A DNA stretch of 64,000 nucleotides from Seison nebaliae (taxonomy: Eukaryota; Rotifera; Pararotatoria; Seisonacea; Seisonidae): assembly GCA_023231475.1 (NCBI GenBank), contig JALJEE010002175.1, forward strand, positions 78,986-142,985, read 5' to 3'. The number at the start of each line of letters is the position of its first letter. Within the stretch, counting starts at the first letter, position 1. Under the pieces are notes generated by a model that did not search any database, was not told the origin of the DNA, and worked only from the letters and a program-made list of their open reading frames with translations. Shown piece by piece: positions 23,618 to 32,789 of this stretch. A program made the translations under genes and the position numbers.

Positions 23618-25971
23618 TTATAAAGAATTTTTTAATTTATCTAAATAATTCGGTTGGAGTTGTTGTATTAATCTTAGAATTAATTCGTCATCGAACGGCT
23701 TCGCCGCTATTTGAATTCCAACTGGTGCACCTACATTTCCCATTGCGTACTAAACGTAAGATAAATAGAATATAAAGGATAAATAAATAATAAATAAATG
23801 ATAAATAAAGGATAAATATAATTAAACTCGCAGCACATTAGTTTCATGTAGATTTTGTGAATTGTGGAATAATTGCCTCAATGCTTCTTCATCCTCCTCC
23901 GTTACATTTGTCATTGGTACAACACCCACCGGATAATCGTTCACATTATACAAAGCAGTATAAGAGAATGCGTCTGAAAAAAAATTATTTATCAGGATAA
24001 TATTCAAGAATTCTACCTCTCAATTGGTTCGTTTTTCCAACATCAACTTGATTGCAACCAAATCCGGGGAAGACACAAGCATCTAATTTTAACTGATTCC
24101 ATTCATCCGTAAATTTCTGAATATATTTCTTGATATGAAAAAATTGAAAATTATTCTGAATTAAACTCGAAAAAATTAAAACTTGTTTCTTGAGGGCCAC
24201 TTCATGTAAATTCTTCACGTCTCTACAAAACAAGTTTAGAAATTATTAAAAAAAATCTCAAACGAGTATTGAGTCATTGCACGAATAATATCTCCCTTAA
24301 TTTTATCCTGTAAGAGAAAATGAATATGAAAATTTTTGAAAAAAAAAGGAACTTTCATAGAATAAAATGGTATAGCTAATTTCAACAGGAAATCGGGCAA
24401 TCTAGCTGCCATAATGAATTCCTTCACAATATCATCTACCGGTTCTCCTTGGCTTTTGGAAATTTAGAGAAAAATTATAAAGGATTCATAAAAGCTAACA
24501 AAGCTTCCGCCACAGACCTCTTATTGGACATCAATGCTGGATAATAAATTTCCATCAAAGCTTCGTAAACATCCGGTGGGGTAAATTGGACAATCTTTTT
24601 AAATAATTTCATATGAAAAAATGAATTCGTAATTAAACTTTATGTCCCAATCCTTCTAATGCTTTCAATGCCATATCTACGGCTCTTTTGTACGCGGGAG
24701 TTGTGGGAATGAAACCATCATCATGATACCATCCGATTGTAAGTGATTGAGTTGATTTAAACATCTGAAAAATTGAAAATTTTAAAATTTATATTATATG
24801 TAAAATTATAAAAAAGGTAACTTCTTTATTAAATGGGACTGGGGTACAAGTCGGATCTAAAGTCCACATGGGTTTGGAGAATAAGACTTGACAAGCTCTA
24901 ACAAGAGATTCGGCTTCATTAGCCAAAGGTCCCAAAACTGAGTGTACTAAAGAGACGTATAAAATAAGTATTTATATAAATAATAGAAGTCGAACAAACA
25001 AAAGTTGCTTTTGATGGACCTTTCGCTCCCACTGAACTTACACGATTGACCGTCGGTTTTATACTAAATATACCACACATCATTGCTGGTATACGTAAAC
25101 TACCTCCGATATCACCACCCAAACCAATGATTGATTTATTCTGTCCGATTAACGAACCTTCACCAGATGAACTTCCACCTGATGTTTTCTTCACGTTATG
25201 TGGATTTAATGTTGCACCATGAATGGGATTGCTACTATCGAAACTTAACATGGATTGAGGTACGTTAGTTCGAATGAATGGCAACGCTCCATGACATTTC
25301 ATCACACGAATAATAATAGCATCTTCTTTAGCTAATTCTTGAAGATTTTTCACTAGACCATATTGTGTGTAATAATTCTGGAAAAATTGTATGTTTAAAT
25401 TTTATTTAGTTTAAAATAAAATTAAAAAATTAATTTAAACTTTCATATTAATGTTCGATTTGACGGAAATTGGAACACCACTCAATAATCGTTCCTCTAC
25501 TTCACATTCTTTAGTAACGTCGTCTATTTCAATCGCATCATTCTAATGGAAATCTTATGGAAATCGGAATGATAATTTAATGGTAACATAATTGACATAA
25601 GCGACAATGGGATTTGTTACTTTTGCAGTTTGCGCCGCATCGATTTGATAAGCTTTGAAAATTTCTTCTTTCTTTTCATCAGTTACATCTCCGAATTCGG
25701 AAACTCTTCGTGGTATTTTATTCTTTTAATTCAAGTTTAGTCAATTAAAAATTTCAGGTAGAAATTAAACTATTTCAATTCCTTCCAATCCTTCTAATAA
25801 TTCATCCGTCTCATTTTGGAGAGATTGTCTCGCTTCGGTGATTACTTGTTTATTCATTGTTTTCTTACCAACGCAATCCATTAATTTAAATCCTAAAGTT
25901 GTGATGGTCAAAACCGAAATTGCTAGTATTGTTTCATTGGAATAATCTAACAATAATTCAATCATGTCCAT
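23618..25971 (-). CDS. FAAH: Fatty-acid amide hydrolase, amidase signature family
   Basis: Hydrolyses fatty-acid amides at internal membranes. About a dozen exons are separated by introns of roughly 40-80 nt. Exon 1 encodes an N-terminal anchor (ILAISVLTITTLGF). The Ser-cisSer-Lys triad is complete: Lys in GVPISVK (about residue 140), Ser in TSGGSSSGEG (about 217) and Ser in GGDIGGSLRIPA (about 239), nearly the rat FAAH numbering (142/217/241). Later exons give IGWYHDDGF, FTPPDVYEAL, DACVFPGFGCNQ, NDYPVGVVPMT, and the last reads GNVGAPVGIQIAAKPFDDEL to a stop at 23618. Whether it is FAAH1- or FAAH2-like cannot be settled by eye. The spacing of the anchor and triad favours FAAH1 type. No broken exon was seen. 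Confidence 0.88.
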
Positions 25972-26625
25972 CTTCTTCTAACTCGATATCAATCAATCTT
26001 TTAGTAATGTCTCTAATTTCTTCTTATTCCATTTCTATGGATACTCATCGAAATTAAGTCATTCTAAAGGAGAAACTTTGTCAAATCATGAGCCTTGAAC
26101 TCTAAGGATGCCATTGGCCTTAATTAATCTTGCCTAATCATTTCTGAATAATTCACATGATTTCGAATTTAGATTAAAGATTGATAAAAACATTATCTCA
26201 ACTTGACATATTTCAAATTAACAACAAGGTCGAACAATAAAGGCTAATATTTTTGGATTGATCTCTTCCTCCCTTGATAAGAATTAGAATTTTTTTTTAT
26301 AGGAATTAGAATGTAATTTGGAATTTATATGAATTTATTAAAATTTACTAATCAACTTAATTGTTAGTCAAATTGTTAATTTAATATTTAAAATAGAACT
26401 TATGAGATCTATAAAGATAACCAAAAAATTTTCTTTTTCCGTAAGAAAATTAAAAATTTTTTTATAATTTTAATGACATGCGATTTAAATGAAAGATATA
26501 TAATTTAATGATGTTAAATTCCATTTAAATTTACAAAGTATAATAGATGATTCATTTGCTGAATCAATCATAGTACGATGTGCAATTTCACACAATAGGA
26601 AAAAACGAAAGAAAGATGGAGAAAA
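25972..26625. other. Intergenic, nothing recognised
   Basis: About 650 bp of very AT-rich DNA between the amide hydrolase start and the helicase stop. No ORF or repeat of note. Confidence 0.5.
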
Positions 26626-29039
26626 TTATGTTTGTAGTTGTTGCATTAATTCTTCGAATTCAATAAAATCAATTTTCATTCTCTTCGTCACTTCTTTCAC
26701 ATCAGCAGTTTGTTCATTTCGTTCCTGTCGTTCCATTGCTCTCAATTCCTTACTGATATGAATGAATAGAAATGGAAAAAAAAGATGAATAAATTAAATT
26801 GGAACTTGGATGTAGGTTGATAATTGTTGAGTGCTTCATTCAAATCTAAATCGGCTTCTTTCGCCATTTTGCTAAGCCAATTCTCTTCAAACTTCTTCTT
26901 TTTCAATTGATGAGAAAGATGTTCAATTTTCATGACATATTGTGCCAATTGTTTAACTGAAAGAAAAAATAATTAAAAAAGCCAAGAAGATTAAATATTT
27001 AATTAAAGATTAATTAGGAGAGACCTTTCTTTTTCAATTCATCAACAATTCTTCGATTATTTATATCAATCTGATTAAGTGATGATTCTTTTATAGTCGT
27101 TTTCACTTTACACAATTCTTCGAATGTAAATTCTTCTATTCGATTCATATCAATTTCAACTTTTTCTTCCGATTCATCTACAATTCAATTATTTCTACAA
27201 TTCAAATTCCAATTAAAAACTTTGACATAATGACGTTATAATTTTCGAATAGGAATGCCATTCATTATCTGACAAGAACATAACAGATATACCAGATTTA
27301 TTACAACGTGCTGTTCGACCACTACGATGAACATATGATTCGAATGTTTTCGGTACATGAAAATGAATCACGTTATCAACGGAAGGAATATCAAGTCCTC
27401 GAGCGGCAACGTCCGTTGCTATTAGAGCCGTATTATCATTTCGACAAAATGACTCAATATTTTTCAGTCTTTGTTTCTCATGTAAATTCCCATGTAAAGT
27501 GAGTAAATGACATTTATTTTTTGTTGATTGAAGATCGAATAATTGTTTCAATATCGATGTCAATTTTCGAACTGTATTTGTCGAATTCACAAAAATGATG
27601 GATCGACCTCGATTCATGAGAAGGAAAAGGAACAGGAATGCTTCTTTCTCCTTCGTCGAACACATCAATTTTTTCTCTAATAAACTACTCGCCATTATCT
27701 GTCGTCGAGAGATATCGACAATTGATCGATCTGATCGAAAAGGTAATTTTCCGATAATTTCGTCTAATAAAAAATAGAAATTTAATTAAAATTAATAATA
27801 AAAAATAATAACCGATTTTCTCCATTTTACTTTTCTCTATTTCTTGTACGGTTGACGTGGTGGTTAATCGAATGGATGGAATTGCAGTTAATGTCGCCGA
27901 AAATACCATCAATTGACGATTACTTTTACATTCGTCAGAACTGGAAAAAGAGATTTGAAATTGATGTTGATAAATTAAAAAATTACCATTGATTGAGATA
28001 TTGGAATATTTTCAACAAATCTTCAAATTGTCCACCTTCAATCATTCGATCAACTTCATCAACTACCACCGTTTTCACATATCGTAACGGTTTTAATAAA
28101 TTCTTCAAAATAATTTAATTAATTTAAATTAATTTATTAATTGAGAGAATTAAATTCAAATTTAGAAAAAATATGGAAATTAAACCATTTCCATTAATTG
28201 GATCAATCTACCTGGTGTCCCCACCACAATATGAGGCGACGAACTTAATTGTCGTTTCTGTTTGACGATAGACAAACCACCAACAACCACACAAGTCTAA
28301 TTGAATAGAAATTATAAATTGGGAAATTAGAAAAATAAACTTTTATGGAAGTGGATTGTGAAAGTGACGAACAATTCGCCTTAATTTGAACGGCCAGATC
28401 TCTAGTTGGAGTAAGAATTAATGTGAATAAATCAGTGGGATGATCATCATCGTCATCTTTATCAAACAAATTTTTCAAATGATCATCTTTCCCAAAATCC
28501 ATTTGCATATCATTCAATTGATATTCTTGAGCCAAATCGATTTTTTCAAATTTTGAAATTTCTTTTTTCTTCTTCTTCTCTTCCATTTTCTCATCTTCTT
28601 TCACTTCTTCTGATTTTGATAGAAGTCGATGGAAAATGGGTAGAAGGAATGCCAATGTCTTTCCACTTCCAGTTTGTGCCGCTGCCAAAACATCTTTCTT
28701 TCCATCTAATACTTCTCTAATACATTTAAGTTGAATCTCCGTCGGATTGACATAGTTCAAAGTAGCGAGTGTTTTCAATAATCGATCGTTCAATCCTAAA
28801 TCTTTCCAATTGGCAGTGACATCATGAAAATTGATGGGTGCCACATTCACCGAACTCACTGTATCAGCTTGATGATATAATGACGATGTAGTTCGATGTT
28901 TCCTTGATTTATTTCCCTTTTTTTCAACTTGTTTCGTGAAAATTTCAGAAGTTTTCTAAATCATAAAATTTTTTCAAAATTTTTCCTTATAGGAAAAAAA
29001 ATTAACTTTTTTCTTTTTCGTTATTTTCTTTCTGGACAT
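26626..29039 (-). CDS. DDX24: DEAD-box RNA helicase, DDX24/Mak5 type
   Basis: Predicted nucleolar ATP-dependent helicase of large-subunit ribosome assembly (family role of Mak5/DDX24). The first exon starts at 29039 ([11 protein letters not shown]) and joins KTSEIFTKQ. Motifs in order: Q-motif region PTEIQLKCI, motif [11 protein letters not shown], then the acidic/lysine insert typical of DDX24, Ia [10 protein letters not shown], Ib [59 protein letters not shown]. Motif II is DEVD, not DEAD. A 43-nt intron (27178-27220) links ITSLCQ to [12 protein letters not shown]. The tail [19 protein letters not shown] parallels human DDX24 NSWIEQAAAALEIELEEDM, so the ORFs at 26.6-27.15 kb are its C-terminus, not a separate gene. 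Introns are 43-80 nt. Confidence 0.88.
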
Positions 29040-29159
29040 GCTTTCCTCTTAATTTTAGGTATGCAGCTAAATTTTCTAATCCGAAAAAGTGATCAAAAAT
29101 TAATTGATATTATAGAGAAGATAATAAAAGTGAAATTACTTAACCAAAGCTAAATCTTC

Positions 29160-29796
29160 CACGATTTACCTTCGTTTCTTCCATTAATTAAACAAATTTT
29201 TTATAAACGTATATAAACGTGATCAATATCAATAAATAAATTTTATAAAAATTTAAAAAAAAATAGTCGACGATGAATTCGTCATACACAATAATAATGA
29301 TAATGAAAATCAGTTAAATAATTCAAAAAAAAATTTATCGAATTTACTTCAACTATCTTGAAATAAATTATATCTCGATTGTTAAGCATTTTATTGATAG
29401 GAACACCAGGATTGTTTACATGAGTTCTCTGTCTCCTCAGACGACACGTCTCCATTTTCCTCTTCTCCCAATGAGTCAATATCCTAATCAGAATTCTCTT
29501 CGGTCTCAAAATACACAATTCTCAATAATTTAGTTCTTCCATTATACTCTTTGGAAAATATTTCCTTATGTACGCAACGTTCATTTCTGTCAATTGATCG
29601 CGCCTACAATCTGCTTATCAGGAGATTACCCTATCATACAAAATCAGGCTAAATAACGTCTAATTTTGAGGGTTTAAAAAAATCACTTTATTTAGCGTTT
29701 AAATTAAGTGTCTTTAGACCGAAAAGGTGAAAAAACGGTCTAATTAACCTCTAATTAAATACTCAGATGAGTACTTAAAATCAGACTTGTTTTTGT
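29160..29796. other. AT-rich stretch without a gene
   Basis: About 640 bp upstream of the helicase, with only chance ORFs. It may include decayed parts of the adjacent Tc1-like relic, since the minus strand goes on with basic, transposase-like composition, but no motif can be placed. Confidence 0.35.
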
Positions 29797-30110
29797 ATGA
29801 TCTTTACTCGTTCTTTACTCTTCGTCACCTTTGGTTTTCTTCCATTGCCTATTCTCTTTTTACGTCGATTTTTTTCTCTCATGGACAAAATTCCAATTTC
29901 TAATCCTCTCACTTCTTTTACTACTTATACTATACTAATGCTTTCCACCTTCACTCAATCTTTTCTCATACTATCCGCTACTACGATTTACCACGAGATA
30001 TTCTCCTTCCCGATTTTTAGGATTTCATTTTTTCTTACGATTCGATCACATCTTATCCAATTAATCAAGAAACTCTTATCGAATTGCAATTTTGCCACTT
30101 GATCAAGATT
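29797..30110 (-). mobile_element. Decayed Tc1/mariner-like transposase N-terminal part
   Basis: The open frame on the plus strand is a shadow. The minus strand reads as a broken transposase start: WIRCDRIVRKNEILKIGKE, stops, then GNGRKPKVTKSKERVKII. The latter fits the Tc1-family linker between the two helix-turn-helix units (GRPRKTTKREDRRI). At least three in-frame stops interrupt it. No terminal inverted repeats or TA target duplication could be defined. The family call rests on this one motif, so it is weak. Confidence 0.35.
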
Positions 30111-30139
30111 GGTGGGGACCGGAGGTTTTTTAATATTTT

Positions 30140-30950
30140 TCTAATTTATCCGGACGGGAATTTTCATAATAAATAATAAAATGTTCCCTTTGAAGAGCGA
30201 ATATTTCCTGCAATATTTCCAGAAATTGATGTTTGTTGTCCGTCAGTTTGTCTACCAAAATCAAAATCATAAAAGACCACAAATTTTTAACCAGTGCAAA
30301 TTCCTATAAACAATTCATTTCACCATAAATTTCTGAAGTTATCTTACATTTCTTATGTTGTTGGGTAATGTTAATTTGGGTCATTTCTTCTTCTGGAAAA
30401 GGAGAAGAATCTTAGTTTTTACATTTCTCTAATTCCTTCTGCAACTGTCCATAATCGAAATTAGATACCAAATCTTTTTTCAAATAATCAAAATCTTTAA
30501 TTATTTCAAACGATTACTTATCAAAAATCATATCTTCCACTTTCCTCAATGTTTTCTTTGGTTTATTCATAATGGCGTTTGAATGTTCCTCGATCAAATC
30601 TAGTAATTTTTGTTTCGGTAAAAATCGGCATCTAATTTGTCTTTTTGCTTCCAATGTGCTTTATTTATGATAGATTCGAGTAATTTGTACTTCTTATAAT
30701 TTTTGTCAATTGTTTCTGTGGTGAAATTGATCAAGCACTCGTATTCTGACTTTATGATAGTCAACGATTTTAAATGATCTCTTAATTCATCTGAACAGAA
30801 TTCGGACAGTTTCACTTTCTTATGTCCTTTATGGTCATCCTAATCATTAATGATACATTTAACACATATTTTCTCTACACAAGTTGTGCAATAAAATTCT
30901 TTATAGTTCTTATGTAATTCGCAAAATAAATCTTCTAAAATATCATCCAT
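30140..30950 (-). pseudogene. Broken B-box zinc-finger (TRIM-like) gene
   Basis: Starts ATG at 30950 and reads MDDILEDLFCELHKNYKEF, then YCTTCVEKICVKC and DDHKGHKKVKL. Together they make a full B-box pattern (C-x2-H ... C-x2-C ... C-x2-C ... H-x2-H). A coiled-coil-like region follows (SLTIIKSEYECLINFTTET, then KQKLLDLIEEHSNAI and YLKKDLVSNFDYG). The frame is broken: an in-frame TAG at 30840-30842 lies between the B-box Cys and His pairs, there is a frameshift near 30600-30620, and further stops lie near 30510 and 30415. No RING finger precedes it. Relatives of TRIM and B-box proteins act in ubiquitin signalling or as adaptors. This copy seems recently decayed, since long stretches are still readable. 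GT and AG lie around some stops, but they would mean 12-24 nt introns. Confidence 0.55.
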
Positions 30951-30960
30951 TTATTGTAGG

Positions 30961-31537
30961 AAGTAAATGTTTCAATTCTTCCAATTTTGTTTATCATTCT
31001 TTATGAAAATATAGTTTTACGTTTGAGATTAATGGCGAAATTTTTCAATTTGAGATTCTTCGTCACTGACTTGTAATTAACCCACTTTCCTGCAATTATT
31101 AACTGCAATAGTTAAGTCGTTAAATTGATAACGGATTGAAGAATACGGCTTAACAAATCAAAAACAATTTCAACATTTTAAATTGTAGACAACTTATCCA
31201 TTTAAAAAGGGAACTATTAGAAGTAGAAATTTTAATGAGCATAACATAGAAATCTTCCTTCATCATTGTTTATAATTTTAAATTTATTATTATTACAATT
31301 ATATAGAAAATTAAAATATTTTAATAATTTTTACAAATGACCATTAAAACGTTAAATTTTGAGATTAATTATGAACAGAGACAAATTGACGTCTTTATTT
31401 GAAATGCGGCGAAATTTACATCAGTTTTGAAGAAAAGATTTACAGAAATCTGTTAAAACTTTTGAAAAATTTGGAAGGGATTTGAGCGCTATGATGAAAG
31501 AATATGAATATAAAACTGAAAAATAATTTATTAAACT
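30961..31537. other. Intergenic, nothing recognised
   Basis: About 580 bp of AT-rich DNA between the broken B-box gene and the orphan ORF. No feature seen. Confidence 0.5.
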
Positions 31538-32146
31538 TCAGAAATTCTTGTACAACTTGAATTTTTTCAACAAACTCAAATAATTTTGAATTCCCGCCTT
31601 TCTTTCGTCCAAATATTTAGGAATGAGATTATTCGTTTCTGCGTCTGTCTTTTGTGTTTCAGTGTAAATGACCTTTATTATCTGTGAAGACCATTTTGGA
31701 ACATTCTTGTTCTTCCTTTGACGACGAAAGAGTGATTCCAAATTATCAAATTTGTCCGTGTCATTTAGTGCCGATTTGGAGAAGAGAGAAATTTCGTAGT
31801 TATTTTCAGGTTTGTGATCAGAAATATCTATGTTTTTCGACACTTTCATATTCTGTTCCGCCAAATCAAGATCGAATGTCGATTTAACCAAATTAGAGTT
31901 CTCGAATTCCTTTCCATTTTTTCCATCACGTTTCGGTGTTGAACTTATCGGATATGTCATTGGTTTGAATATTATACAATCTTTCTCCAAATTTTCTTTC
32001 GATAATTTAGGTTGAACATCCTTTTTGTTGTTCTTTCCACTTTCCAACGTCAACATTTGTTTAGTAAACGGTTTTCTTACTTTACGAATCTTACGCACTG
32101 TACTCTTATCGCTATAACTATATTTCTTTTTATTTCTCAGCTGCAT
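31538..32146 (-). CDS. Orphan basic protein, 202 aa, single exon
   Basis: An uninterrupted ORF from ATG (MQLRNKKKYSYSDK) to a stop after KKFKLYKNF. It is strongly basic in the first 40 residues (RKIRKVRKPFTK) and Asn/Asp/Lys-rich afterwards, with no signal peptide, membrane helix or known motif. Most of it looks disordered, apart from the C-terminal helix QNYLSLLKKFKL. At 202 codons in about 70% AT sequence, chance is unlikely but possible. It stands next to decayed sequence, so it may be a young or lineage-specific gene. Confidence 0.45.
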   Translation of the reverse strand: MQLRNKKKYSYSDKSTVRKIRKVRKPFTKQMLTLESGKNNKKDVQPKLSKENLEKDCIIFKPMTYPISSTPKRDGKNGKEFENSNLVKSTFDLDLAEQNMKVSKNIDISDHKPENNYEISLFSKSALNDTDKFDNLESLFRRQRKNKNVPKWSSQIIKVIYTETQKTDAETNNLIPKYLDERKAGIQNYLSLLKKFKLYKNF

Positions 32147-32789
32147 CTTTTCTATTTAATTTTATCCTCTTCTAAATCTTTTGGACATCAACAAACGTTA
32201 ATTTATTGGATGTACTATGAGTAAATTCTCTTTCTATCTTTGTAATATTTCGATTGTGCACATAACTGTACATTGGACAAACTTCAAAAGTTTTCGAAAT
32301 ATAATGAATATTTCACTAACTTTTCTTCCGTTTTGTGAAATTTTGAATTTTAAATATTAAGTTTATTCATTTCTATAATTGAACTTTTATTTTATAAATA
32401 ATTAATGCAGAAATATTCCCAATATTTTTGATAAAATTTTTCCATTAAAAATATTTCCAGGCAAGCAATAGCCAAATGGGAATTTTTTTAATAGCAAAAA
32501 TTTTTTTTTAATTTTCTTTTGTAATTTAAAGTTTAAGCTTTATTTGGAATAAATGGAAATAAAGTAATATTAAAATATTTCTGATTTGTTTCTAAAATTG
32601 TAAATGGAAATTTTCTAAAAGATCCAAATCTATTTTTAATTGCCCGAAATTTTTTGGGTTTAAAATTTAAGCTTTAATGGAATTTTTTGAAATTATATAA
32701 CTAAATAATTTGTTTGACAATCGAATTTAATTTTCCGAATAAATGCAGAAATTCTTATATAATTTTTATGAGAATACTCAAAATTAATA
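32147..32789. other. Intergenic between divergent genes
   Basis: About 640 bp, extremely AT-rich, upstream of both the orphan ORF (-) and the Requiem-like gene (+). It should contain both promoters. No distinct element recognised. Confidence 0.4.

Noticed and set aside
26626-27148. Separate small coiled-coil gene
   Set aside because: A 43-nt in-phase intron links it to the helicase, and its [15 protein letters not shown] segment matches the DDX24 C-terminus.
29797-30102. Plus-strand 101-codon ORF
   Set aside because: Low-complexity Phe/Leu/Thr composition; the opposite strand has the Tc1-like GRKPKVTKSKE motif.
30415-30860. Ultra-short introns (12-24 nt) saving the B-box frame
   Set aside because: Shorter than any other intron in the window (minimum about 40 nt), one would remove a zinc ligand, and a frameshift would remain.
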